Shown here one piece after another: positions 1 to 7,790 of a stretch of 19,306 bases of DNA. The position numbers and the translations under genes are program-made. The notes below the pieces were generated by a model. That model saw only the letters and a program-made list of their open reading frames with translations. It was not told the DNA's origin and did not search any database. Position 1 is the stretch's first letter. Every line of letters begins with the position of its first letter. The DNA comes from DASWHD01 sp036393335 (lineage in GTDB: Bacteria > CG2-30-53-67 > CG2-30-70-394), in contig DASWHD010000216.1 in assembly GCA_036393335.1 (NCBI GenBank), forward strand, positions 1 through 19,306, given 5' to 3'.

Positions 1-1
1 A

Positions 2-346
2 GGCCACGGCAACAAGACCTTTAACGGTACCTTCCACTATTGCGAGGTCAACGTCGACGACCTCGGTGAAGGCCCGGGTCCCGCCGAGCCCGATACCGCC
101 GACTGCCCGTCCGAAGGGTTCGGTGAAAAGGGTGATCCGACGGTACCGGCGAACTGCGACTGCCCCGACTTCTACCGCATCACCATCTACGATGGCGTCA
201 ATGCGGCCGATGTCACCTTCCTCCCGGACGGCAGCATCGACCCGACGACCTTGAACAAGACGGATGTGATCTACGAGGTCGACGGATATCTGAAGAACGG
301 CAATGGTCTGCAGCTCCACTCCCTGACGGGATTCGACACGCCCTAA
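2..346 (+). CDS. C-terminal fragment of an acidic, probably extracellular protein (5'-truncated)
   Basis: The frame is open from the window edge to a TAA at 344-346, giving the last 114 residues; the start lies outside. The fragment is rich in Asp, Gly and Pro, carries four cysteines (one in HYCEV, one in ADCPSE, two in NCDCPD), and has alternating beta-like stretches (FYRITIYDG, DVIYEVDGYLKNG). The pattern 'GTFHYCEVNVDD...FYRITIYDG' loosely resembles the beta-sandwich modules that follow choice-of-anchor domains in secreted bacterial proteins; that is an impression from the sequence, not a search result. No membrane segment, PEP-CTERM or LPXTG-like tail is present at the C terminus, which ends in GFDTP. 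It is followed 26 nt later by a strong intrinsic terminator, so this is the end of its transcript. Specific function unknown. Confidence 0.7.
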   Translation, partial: GHGNKTFNGTFHYCEVNVDDLGEGPGPAEPDTADCPSEGFGEKGDPTVPANCDCPDFYRITIYDGVNAADVTFLPDGSIDPTTLNKTDVIYEVDGYLKNGNGLQLHSLTGFDTP

Positions 347-574
347 GCCCCGTCAGGCCCTGCTGATGGCCAAAGGAGGGGCGAGCAATCGCCCCTCCTT
401 TTTTTGCCCCGCAGCGCCGGCAAGTCACCGGGGGCGCGGGGCGATGAAGGGTGGCCGGGCAGTCGGGGTCGTTGCCGCTGCGCGGCAGGCGTCGGCGGTG
501 ATCCGGCGTATGGCGTGGAGGTGGAACGCTCCCTGGGACGACACCCCCTCAAGCGGTGGCTCCGCCACCGCGTC
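347..574. other. Convergent intergenic region
   Basis: This is the gap between two convergent genes. Besides the terminator at 372-405 it holds a perfect 8-bp hairpin (553-560 with 564-571, loop TCC) just beyond the stop codon of the minus-strand barrel gene. That hairpin has no T tract on either side, so it is at best a weak or Rho-assisted 3' end for the minus-strand transcript. I see no small gene here. Confidence 0.6.
372..405 (+). terminator. Rho-independent terminator of the upstream secreted-protein gene
   Basis: A perfect 13-bp stem (372-384 pairing with 389-401) closes on a GCAA tetraloop and runs directly into a T tract ending at 405. It lies just after the stop at 344-346. The opposite strand has only a short T run after the stem, so it should work mainly for the plus strand. 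Confidence 0.93.
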
Positions 575-1933
575 TCAGAACGACAGGGTCGCGAGCAGGT
601 AGACCTGGTCGTTGGCGTCGAACTGGCCGAGGGTGGTGTCGTCGTCCCCCGTGATGACATGCAGACCGAGATCGAGGGTGAGCTGATCGGTCGCCTTGTA
701 CTGGAGTCGGGGCCGCAGGTAAGCCGCGTTGTCGCCGAGGTCCCAGGCGGTATACAGGGCGGGGGTCAGGGTGCCCTGGAGGGTCTCGTACTCCAGCACC
801 AGGACGAGGGTGACGGCCTGCTGGCGCGCCAGCAGCAGCGACTGGCTCTCCTGTACCCATTGTTGGATCGCCTGCACGTTGCCGTAAAAGGCGTCGATCG
901 TGACGTCGGCACCGATCCCCAGCAGGGTCTGGTCGGCCTCCACGACACCGAGGTCGGAGGCCTGGTATTCCGCGTTCAGCGTATGGGCAACCTCCGCCCG
1001 CACGCCGTAGTCGCCAACCGTGGTCTCCATCGCACCCCCCAGCGTGACGACCCAGGGGTAGCTGGCGGTGATGTCCGGGGAGGCGGTGGCTAACACTAAG
1101 GCGCGCTGGGCGGGGTCAGCCGGCAGCGTAGCGAGGGCCGTCTTGGGGTCGAAGGCCGCAGCCAGAGCGACGAGGTCGCCACGCAAGACCGGCGTTCGCT
1201 GGTGGTGGACAAGGGCGGAGAGGGCAAAATCGACCTCCCCGACCGTTGAGCGCAGCCGCCCGCCGTACTCTACGTCGCCCCACCCAGGGGCATCGGCAGT
1301 GACCCCGAGATCGTCAAAGAAGTTGGCAGTGGCCGCGTCGCTTGCGAGGTCGGCACCGACCTCACGATTATGGCGGAAGAGTGCCCAGTCGCTGCCGAAG
1401 AACTTGATGCGGTCGACGTAGGGACGAGGAGAGATGATCAACTCCAGGGTCGACTGGCCCATATAGATCTCCGCCTGGGCCATGGGGGCGGCGAGCTTGC
1501 GGTCTTCCTTCCACGGGAGGAAAAGTTGGTCGAGGTCCTGGGCATTCACGTTGTCGGTGAGTACCACCTCATCCATCTTGCCCCACTGCACCACCAGATT
1601 GCCGACCTTCAAGTCGAAGTTCTCACTGCTGTATTGCACGTAAGTATCGTAGAGGTCCAAGTCGATGTCGTCCTCGGCTCCGCCATTGCCGTAGAAGTCG
1701 CCCGTCAAGCGGCCGCTGGCCTTGTAGGTGATGGCCTCTCCTGCTTGACCATCCGCCGCGAGCTCAAGCTGGTCGCGGGAATCCCAGTGGTCTTCGTGCG
1801 CCTCGTCGTGGTCGAGGTCGGTGGCCCCCTGAAGCCGCAGCACGGTCTTCATCTCCACCGCGTGAGCCGGCAGTGTGGCCGGGATCATGAACAGGAAGAA
1901 CGACACTGCGGCGACGAGCACATGGTTCATCAT
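575..1933 (-). CDS. DUF1302-like outer-membrane beta-barrel protein
   Basis: A 452-residue protein with a clear signal peptide: a hydrophobic stretch at residues 5-22 and an AHA cleavage motif at 23-25. The mature part alternates polar and hydrophobic residues as in beta strands and ends in ...YLLATLSF, a terminal aromatic typical of outer-membrane barrels recognised by BamA. The stretch around LKVGNLVVQWGKMDE and ELIISPRPYVDRIKFFG resembles DUF1302-family proteins, which are usually somewhat longer; assignment is by recognition only. A second ATG directly follows the first (1930); neither has a convincing ribosome-binding site. The gene lies 114 nt downstream of the LolA-like gene on the same strand and is probably co-transcribed with it. 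DUF1302 barrels are often encoded beside periplasmic LolA-fold proteins and RND/MMPL exporters; no exporter is in this window. The substrate is unknown. Confidence 0.75.
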   Translation of the reverse strand: MMNHVLVAAVSFFLFMIPATLPAHAVEMKTVLRLQGATDLDHDEAHEDHWDSRDQLELAADGQAGEAITYKASGRLTGDFYGNGGAEDDIDLDLYDTYVQYSSENFDLKVGNLVVQWGKMDEVVLTDNVNAQDLDQLFLPWKEDRKLAAPMAQAEIYMGQSTLELIISPRPYVDRIKFFGSDWALFRHNREVGADLASDAATANFFDDLGVTADAPGWGDVEYGGRLRSTVGEVDFALSALVHHQRTPVLRGDLVALAAAFDPKTALATLPADPAQRALVLATASPDITASYPWVVTLGGAMETTVGDYGVRAEVAHTLNAEYQASDLGVVEADQTLLGIGADVTIDAFYGNVQAIQQWVQESQSLLLARQQAVTLVLVLEYETLQGTLTPALYTAWDLGDNAAYLRPRLQYKATDQLTLDLGLHVITGDDDTTLGQFDANDQVYLLATLSF

Positions 1934-2047
1934 GGCGAATCCGGGAATGAGGTCGGAGGCGGGGAGTCGTCCAGAGGGTCTACGGTTGTCGCGAACGGAA
2001 CGGAAGTCTGGCTAGCACGTCGCGGTGGTGTTCCTCCCAACCCGCGC

Positions 2048-3217
2048 TTAATGCTCCATCGCCCGCTTGGTGAAGGCGGAGGGGTCGAGACCGACGTTGT
2101 AATCGACCTCCTGTGTGGTGAGACGGGTGGTGTGTCGGCTGTCGAGGGTGGTGACTTCGCTGTCTGTGACCGTCCAGATGCCATTGATCACTTCGATGCG
2201 ATTGGCTTTGCTCACCTTGAGCTTTCGCCCCTTGTCGTCGAACGACTCGGACAGCACCGGCAGTAGGCTTACCTGGTCAACCCACACCTTCACCTTGCCA
2301 TAGGCGCTCGACCCTGCGTCCTTGGGCACGCTTTCCAGGATCCAGCACTGCCAATCCCCCACACGGTCTTCACCGAGAAGGGTGTGGATGTCCTTGTCGG
2401 GGCTACGACGCTCGAGATCCTGGTAGTACAGATCCGAGTTGACGAAGCTCTTGCCCTTCTGTTTTGCCACGATGCGCCGCACCCGCCGCAAGGCGGGGAG
2501 GTAGAGAAACTGTTCGGCATCCTCGCCATCCCGTTCGAGGGTTAGAAAAGCGGTGTCCTGGATGTCCTTAGGGTAGGTAAAGCGGATCAGCGAATCCTGG
2601 AGTCCCCCCTGACGGAGAATACGGCTCTCGAAGTGACGTATCCGCTGTTGGCCGGAGCGACTGGTGAGGACCATCTCCACGACGGCCATCGCATCGCGGC
2701 CCGCCTCGCGGTCGTACACCCGACGGGCGATAGCCTCGCCCGTTATCCCTATAGAGGGGGGAGCGACGCGCACCGCCGCGGGAGGTGCAGGTAGAGGGGG
2801 GGGGGGCATGTGGGTCGGAGGTCCCTGAGCCGGCTCCTGAGGCGTGCCCATCCCTGGTGCAGGTGCTTCCTGGATGGGTACCTGCGGCGTGGGCTCGGGT
2901 CTTGCGCCCTTCGGGACCGCGGGTGGTGACGGAGGAGGACTCGGCGCGGGTGGTGGTGAGGGTCGCGTTTGCGCCGGCGTGGGGGGTGGTGGGGGTGCGG
3001 GTGTTTCTTCCTGGTTCTCGGAACCGTCGAAGAGACGCCGTAGGTCCCAGGCGAGCAACACCGGTCTCATGGGCGCGTCGGGCGGTTCGGCACGCGGTGT
3101 GCTCATGGCCGCCACTTCGCCCAGGGGTGAAACGATCATAGAAACTGCCGCCTGCGTCGGCGCCCCGCTCAGGCTAAAGGCGATCAGCAGACCACACACG
3201 GGGGAAAGGGTTGTCAT
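2048..3217 (-). CDS. LolA-like outer membrane lipoprotein-sorting family protein with proline-rich linker
   Basis: I place the start at the ATG at 3217 (389 residues) because it puts the signal peptide (residues 1-23, ending PTQA) at the N terminus; an upstream ATG at 3289 would add 24 residues of ordinary sequence before it. Neither start has a clear Shine-Dalgarno. After the signal come about 48 linker residues, a strongly proline-rich segment at about 72-155, and a C-terminal domain at about 160-389. That domain (MVLTSRSGQQRIRHFESR, RFTYPKDIQDTAFLTLER, FLYLPALRRVRRI, WILESVPKD, KVWVDQVSLLPVLSESFD) fits the LolA_like 'outer membrane lipoprotein-sorting protein' family, whose members are usually about 250 residues without a linker. 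An 11-C homopolymer lies in the linker. Probably periplasmic and working with the downstream barrel; the role in lipid or lipoprotein handling is inferred from the fold family. Confidence 0.78.
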   Translation of the reverse strand: MTTLSPVCGLLIAFSLSGAPTQAAVSMIVSPLGEVAAMSTPRAEPPDAPMRPVLLAWDLRRLFDGSENQEETPAPPPPPTPAQTRPSPPPAPSPPPSPPAVPKGARPEPTPQVPIQEAPAPGMGTPQEPAQGPPTHMPPPPLPAPPAAVRVAPPSIGITGEAIARRVYDREAGRDAMAVVEMVLTSRSGQQRIRHFESRILRQGGLQDSLIRFTYPKDIQDTAFLTLERDGEDAEQFLYLPALRRVRRIVAKQKGKSFVNSDLYYQDLERRSPDKDIHTLLGEDRVGDWQCWILESVPKDAGSSAYGKVKVWVDQVSLLPVLSESFDDKGRKLKVSKANRIEVINGIWTVTDSEVTTLDSRHTTRLTTQEVDYNVGLDPSAFTKRAMEH

Positions 3218-3320
3218 GGTTGTTGGAGTGAGAGACTCTGCGTCGGTGGAATGGAGCGGATGCCCTTGTGAGACGACAAGTTGCACCATCCTACGCCAAC
3301 CGCAACCCAGGAGGGAGATC
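3218..3320. promoter_or_regulatory. Divergent promoter region between the LolA-like and TPR genes
   Basis: This 103-nt gap must carry the promoters of both divergent genes. I see no convincing -35/-10 pair. A small inverted repeat (CTTGT at 3265-3269, ACAAG at 3276-3280, six bases apart) could bind a regulator or be chance. The Shine-Dalgarno AGGAGGG (3309-3315) serves the TPR gene. Confidence 0.4.
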
Positions 3321-6131
3321 GTGGAGCAGCACGTGCGTAGATCCGGGAACCTGCATTTTCTTCTACTTGCGACGCTGTGCCTCTGTTCGGTCGGGTGCGA
3401 GAGCGCGGCGACCCGTTACGAGAAACACATGGCGAACGGCCGGCAGGCGCTCGCCCAGGGCGGCCTACAGGAGGCCATCCTCTCCCTCAAGTCGGCCCTG
3501 GCGGCGCGGCCTGAGGACGTGGACGCCCGCAAGCTTTTGGTGGAGTGCTACATCGAGCGTGGGGCCAAGGAACCGGCCCGGGAACTCCTCGGCCCTCTTG
3601 TCGCGGAGCTTCCTGAGGACTCCACCATCCCCCTGTTGGATGCGCGTCTCTCCCTGCTCGAGGACGACCCCGACCATGCCCTTGAGATCCTCACCGGGTT
3701 CATGGCCGTCCATGGCGAGACGACCGAGGCCCTCACGGTCTTAGGAGATGCCCATGCCGCAAAGCGGTTGTGGAGCGAGGCCCTGGAGGCCTACGACCTC
3801 GCTTTATCCAACGCACCGGACAACGCCAGTGCGTTGCTTGGCAAGGCCTCCGTCCTGGCAACCTTAAAGCGCAATACAGAGGCGGCAGAGGCCGCCGAGC
3901 ATGCGATCCAGGCGGACCTCCATCTGGGAACGGCCTACCTTCTCCGTGCTCGTCTCGCACAAGCTGACGGCGATCTCGAACGTGCCCGGGATGTCTATGC
4001 GCAGGCCCTCGAGCAGGACCCCCGGGTGGCAATGCAGGCGCGGTTTGGTCTCGGTCAGGTCCTTCTCGCGCAACAGAAGCCGAAGGAGGCCTTGGAGCAG
4101 GGAGAGAAGCTAGCGAAGGACTATCCTGCCTTCCCCCAGGGATACTACGTACGCGGCGTGTCCCATTACTTGCTGGGGCACTATGACGACGCCACCGCAG
4201 ATCTACAGAGCTGCCTCAGCAAGGCACCGGACCATCCGGGTGCGCAGTTCTACTTGGCGCTCGCCCAGTACCAGCGCAAGCAGTGGCAACAGGCCCTCGG
4301 AGCAGCAAAGTCGCTTCAGGCCCAGTTTCCCGGGGCGAAACCGGTCGAGATGCTGATCGCCGACCTCCTGCTACGCACCGGCGACCACAAGGCTGCGGCC
4401 GCGCAGGCGCGCCGCGTATTGGCGGTCGTACCCGACTCCTCCCTCATGTACCGGGTACTCGGGGCCGCCTTGATTCAGGGAGGGGATGCGGAAGGGGGCG
4501 CGCAGGCCTTGGAGGAGGCCCAGCGCCTCGCCCCGGACGAGCGACTAGAGTTCGCCCTCGGCGATCTCTACTTGTCGATGAATGAGCTGGAAAAGGCCGC
4601 TGACACCTTCGAGGCGGCCACGGCGGCCAATCCCGAGGACCGGGGGGCGAATGTGCGGCTGTTCTTCACTCGTCTGAGACAGGGGGATTCCGAGGGCGCC
4701 CTGGGACTCCTCGACGACCTTCTCCAGAGGGCTCCGGAGGACCCCATGTGGTTGGGCCTCCGCGGTGCGGCCTTTCTAGCGAAAAAGGACTGGCAAGGGG
4801 CCGAGGCGGCGTTTCGCAAGACCATCGCGGTCGCTCCGGACCTTGCGGAACCGCGACTCAACCTGGCGCGGCTCTACCGGCGTCAGGCGCGATGGGAGGA
4901 GGCCCGCAAGGAGTACGAACAGGTGCTCGCGCTCCACCCTCAGGATTCGGCAGCCCATCGGGAGATCGCCCAGCTCGACCTGCGTGAAGGCAAGCAGGCG
5001 GACGCGATCACCCATCTCCTGACCTCTCTGGAGGCGCAGCCTGACCCGCGTGTGGCCCTGCAGCTTGCGACCCTCCGGCTGCGCATGGGCGACGTGACCG
5101 GTGCGCACGATGCGGCGGAGAAGGCGACCCAGCTTAGCCCGGACCTTGGGGAAGCCTGGCTGGCGTTGGGGATCGTCGCCCTCGCTCAGGGAGATCTGAA
5201 GGGCAGCGAGGTGGCCTTGCGCAAGGCTTCGGAACAGTTACCGGATTCTCCGCAGGTTTGGTACCACCTGGCAGGACTGGAAATTCGTCGGAAGAACTGG
5301 CAAGCGGCGCGCGACGATCTGAAGAAGGCAGCCGCGATCGCACCCGGCCACCCTGGGGTGGCCGCGCGCAGGGTCCAGGTTGAGCTTTCCGCGGGCCAGC
5401 CCAAGGCCGCGGAGGCGTTGGCGGAGGGTTTTCTCAAGGTCCACCCGGATCTGCCCACCGCCTACCGCCTCCTGGCAGGGGTGCAAGAGGTGCTGCGTCA
5501 GCCGGACCGGGCCCGTAAGACCCTGGCGAGCGCGCAGGAGAAGTTTGGCGAGGGGATAGCTATTCTCCTCATCCAAGCAGAGTTCGAGCGCCGCCAAGGG
5601 AACCGCGAGGAGGCGGTCGCGCTCTACCAGCGCGTGCTGGAGCTCGATCCCAAGGCGGCGGAGGTCATGTTCCACAAGGCCCTCGTCGAGGTGGCCGCCG
5701 GCAATTTCGAAGACGCAGCGGCGAGCTATGAAGGAGTCCTGGCCTTGGTACCCGACCATCCGGTGGCGATCAACGACCTTGCATATCTGTACGCCGACGT
5801 CTTTGACCGGCCGGCGGATGCGCTCGAGCTTCTCAAGCGTGTCGCCCCGGAGGTTCTCGCCAAGGCGCCGTTGATGCGCGACACGCTCGGCTGGACGCAG
5901 CTCAAGGCGGGAAAGACGGCATCGGCCGTTGACACCCTGAAACAGGCTGCTGCCGACCTGCCCGGGTCCGGCACTGTGCGTTATCACTTGGGCGCAGCCC
6001 TGATTGCCAATGGCAAGACCGACGACGGGCGGCGCGAGATCAAGGCGGCCATTGACCTCGGGCTTTCTCCCTCCGAGGCGGAGGCAGCCCGGGCATTGCT
6101 TACCGAGCATACAGAGCATCAGCGCAAATAA
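3321..6131 (+). CDS. Large TPR-repeat protein, PrsT-like (PEP-CTERM-type TPR lipoprotein family)
   Basis: The frame is open from 2844, but the GTG at 3321 is the best start: AGGAGGG sits six bases upstream and a signal sequence follows at once (LHFLLLATLCLCSVGC, Cys26). This gives 936 residues. Cys26 is preceded by S-V-G, an imperfect lipobox, so lipidation is likely but not certain. The rest is a nearly uninterrupted alpha-solenoid of tetratricopeptide repeats (for example GLQEAILSLKSALAARPED, DLERARDVYAQALEQDP, NREEAVALYQRVLELDP). Length, lipoprotein-like start and repeat style resemble PrsT, the TPR lipoprotein of exopolysaccharide/PEP-CTERM export loci (about 900 residues); generic TPR scaffolds look similar. 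No exosortase, polysaccharide polymerase or glycosyltransferase is nearby. Probably a periplasmic scaffold anchored in a membrane. Confidence 0.82.
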   Translation: MEQHVRRSGNLHFLLLATLCLCSVGCESAATRYEKHMANGRQALAQGGLQEAILSLKSALAARPEDVDARKLLVECYIERGAKEPARELLGPLVAELPEDSTIPLLDARLSLLEDDPDHALEILTGFMAVHGETTEALTVLGDAHAAKRLWSEALEAYDLALSNAPDNASALLGKASVLATLKRNTEAAEAAEHAIQADLHLGTAYLLRARLAQADGDLERARDVYAQALEQDPRVAMQARFGLGQVLLAQQKPKEALEQGEKLAKDYPAFPQGYYVRGVSHYLLGHYDDATADLQSCLSKAPDHPGAQFYLALAQYQRKQWQQALGAAKSLQAQFPGAKPVEMLIADLLLRTGDHKAAAAQARRVLAVVPDSSLMYRVLGAALIQGGDAEGGAQALEEAQRLAPDERLEFALGDLYLSMNELEKAADTFEAATAANPEDRGANVRLFFTRLRQGDSEGALGLLDDLLQRAPEDPMWLGLRGAAFLAKKDWQGAEAAFRKTIAVAPDLAEPRLNLARLYRRQARWEEARKEYEQVLALHPQDSAAHREIAQLDLREGKQADAITHLLTSLEAQPDPRVALQLATLRLRMGDVTGAHDAAEKATQLSPDLGEAWLALGIVALAQGDLKGSEVALRKASEQLPDSPQVWYHLAGLEIRRKNWQAARDDLKKAAAIAPGHPGVAARRVQVELSAGQPKAAEALAEGFLKVHPDLPTAYRLLAGVQEVLRQPDRARKTLASAQEKFGEGIAILLIQAEFERRQGNREEAVALYQRVLELDPKAAEVMFHKALVEVAAGNFEDAAASYEGVLALVPDHPVAINDLAYLYADVFDRPADALELLKRVAPEVLAKAPLMRDTLGWTQLKAGKTASAVDTLKQAAADLPGSGTVRYHLGAALIANGKTDDGRREIKAAIDLGLSPSEAEAARALLTEHTEHQRK

Positions 6132-6522
6132 GTTTCCTCTCGGCTGGAACCGGTCGCGGCTGAAGAAGCCGCCTGGGCGGGCCGTCTTCCCGCGCTGCGG
6201 CTCGGGCGGCTCGGCCACGAGGCGGTCAACCCAGCTTTGGTTCGCCTCCGCAAAGGCGAGAGCCGCCTTCGATTGGAAAGCGCGGGGCGTCCCCGTCGCC
6301 TCCGAGGCTGCGCTGCGGTGCCCGACGGCCGCGAGCGAAAGCGACGACGGCCCGTCTGGAACTGCTTCCGGTCGGGTCGCGGAAGGCGTGCCGTGGGCGG
6401 GGCCGGACTCGGGGAAGGTTCGCATGCCGCTTCTTACCGAAAACACAAATCCATATCATGATTCCCAATAATAGATTTCTGCCGATCGTCACAGCGGTCG
6501 GTAGTTCTTAGTGAGTGCCCAC
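6132..6522. other. Gene-free spacer: GC-rich part with small hairpins, then AT-rich leader of dusB
   Basis: I see no credible gene here. The first 300 bases are very GC-rich and hold several short dyads, for example TCGCCT/AGGCGA around 6243-6260 and GCGGCT/AGCCGC around 6157-6173; they resemble a dispersed intergenic repeat or decayed DNA, but no second copy is in the window. From about 6431 to 6480 composition shifts sharply to AT-rich (AAACACAAAT, CCAATAATAG), the likely promoter zone of dusB, although no clean -35/-10 pair stands out. A 7-bp dyad with one G-U pair (6482-6488 with 6495-6501) ends 21 nt before the dusB ATG. Confidence 0.5.
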
Positions 6523-7524
6523 ATGCTGACGCCGTTGAGGATCGGATCGGTCGAGCTGCCTAATCGGGTCATTGCGGCGCCGATGGCGGGGATCTCGGAC
6601 CTGCCGTTTCGCGAGCTTGCCAAGCGCCACGGTGCCGACTTGGTGTGCACGGAGATGGTGAGCGCCGAGGCGTTGGTGCGCGGCACCAACGGCCAGACCC
6701 GGCGGCTGATGCGTTACGAGGAGGGCGAGCGACCCATCTCCATGCAGCTCTTCGGCGGGCACCCGGAGACCATGGCCGAGGCGGCGCGGGTGCTGTGTGA
6801 TCACGGCGTCGACCTGATCGACATCAACATGGGCTGCCCGGTAAAGAAGATCATCAAGTCCGGCGCCGGCGCCGCCCTGATGCGGGAGCCGGCCCGGGCG
6901 GCGGCGCTGGTGGCCGCGGTGGTCAAAGCGGTGGACCGTCCAGTGACGGTGAAGATGCGCGCCGGCTGGGACGCTGCGTCGGTGAATGCCCCGGAGGTGG
7001 CGCGCGCCTGCGAGGGGGCCGGAGCGGCGGCGGTGTGCGTCCACGCCCGCACCCGGGCCGATGGCTTCGGCGAGGTGCGCGACTATGAGCTGTTGCGCCG
7101 GGTGAAGGCGGCGGTCGCCGTCCCGGTGATCGGCAACGGCGGGGTCGACTCACCCGAGGTGGCCGAGCGCCTGCTGGCCGACTACGGCTGCGATGCGGTG
7201 ATGGTGGGTCGCGGTGCCCTCGGCAACCCGTGGTTGTTCGCGGCGATCCGTGCCCGCCTGCGGCGTGAGGAGCACCGCGGTCCGACGGTGGAGGCGCTGC
7301 GCGATACCCTCCTCGCCCACCTCGCGCGCGCGGTCGCGGTGCATGGCGAGGGGCTGGCCGTGCGCCGCCTGCGCAAGCACCTGGCGTGGTATCTGCGCGG
7401 TCTCCGTGGCGCCCATCGGGCGAAGGAAAAGATGCAGCGGCTGGACGGTGCCGCGGCGCTGGAGGAGGCGATCCGCCGGTACTTCGATGCCGTTCTCGGA
7501 GAGACATCCCCCGCCGCCGTGTGA
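6523..7524 (+). CDS. dusB: tRNA-dihydrouridine synthase B (DusB/NifR3 family)
   Basis: A 333-residue flavoprotein that reduces uridine to dihydrouridine in tRNA D-loops using FMN and NAD(P)H. The opening NRVIAAPMAGISDLPFR is the FMN-binding start of the TIM barrel; DINMGCPVKKI carries the catalytic Cys105 and conserved lysines; HARTR and VPVIGNGGV are the later substrate and phosphate-binding loops; VMVGRGALGNPWLF closes the barrel before the helical tRNA-binding domain. I chose the ATG at 6523 because homologues begin a few residues before RIG..L.NR; an in-frame GTG at 6511 would add four residues. No strong Shine-Dalgarno precedes either. In many gammaproteobacteria dusB is followed by fis; here ntrB follows after 266 nt and no fis is present. 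Confidence 0.95.
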   Translation: MLTPLRIGSVELPNRVIAAPMAGISDLPFRELAKRHGADLVCTEMVSAEALVRGTNGQTRRLMRYEEGERPISMQLFGGHPETMAEAARVLCDHGVDLIDINMGCPVKKIIKSGAGAALMREPARAAALVAAVVKAVDRPVTVKMRAGWDAASVNAPEVARACEGAGAAAVCVHARTRADGFGEVRDYELLRRVKAAVAVPVIGNGGVDSPEVAERLLADYGCDAVMVGRGALGNPWLFAAIRARLRREEHRGPTVEALRDTLLAHLARAVAVHGEGLAVRRLRKHLAWYLRGLRGAHRAKEKMQRLDGAAALEEAIRRYFDAVLGETSPAAV

Positions 7525-7790
7525 CCATGAGGCTACCGGAGTTTGAACCTTTGCGGCCGGAATCCGTCTCCTAGCCGAGTGCACGGTGAGTGGAGGACAG
7601 TGTGGACTCGCAGGAGTCGAGTGCGCCGGGTGGGAGCGGGATCCAAGGGTGGGGGGAGAGGGCTTGCCCCGACCGGGATCATGTTTGCCAACGGCTAATT
7701 ACAACCCGGATTGCCGGGCGTCACCGATGACGATCCGTCCCTCGTCCGTGCAGCCGAAACCCTCACCTCCGTCAATAGGCCCCCTTGACC
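7525..7790. other. dusB-ntrB intergenic region
   Basis: Two bases after the dusB stop there is an ATG with a 15-codon frame (7527-7574, MRLPEFEPLRPESVS) with no recognisable similarity and no independent ribosome-binding site; I do not call it a gene. A 5-bp hairpin GACTC/GAGTC lies at 7605-7618. No terminator, sigma-54 promoter or NtrC-type dyad is evident, so whether ntrBC has its own promoter cannot be decided. Confidence 0.4.

Noticed and set aside
553..571. Intrinsic terminator for the barrel gene
   Set aside because: The hairpin is perfect but is not followed by a T tract on the minus strand.
404..1093. 229-residue plus-strand frame over the barrel gene
   Set aside because: No signal or domain; the minus-strand barrel has a signal peptide and beta-barrel ending.
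5238..6446. 402-residue open frame on the minus strand opposite the TPR gene and its downstream spacer
   Set aside because: Most of it mirrors the TPR coding sequence, where GC bias opens antisense frames; the rest crosses non-coding spacer. No family features.
7527..7574. 15-codon frame two bases after the dusB stop
   Set aside because: Too short, no own Shine-Dalgarno, no recognisable similarity.
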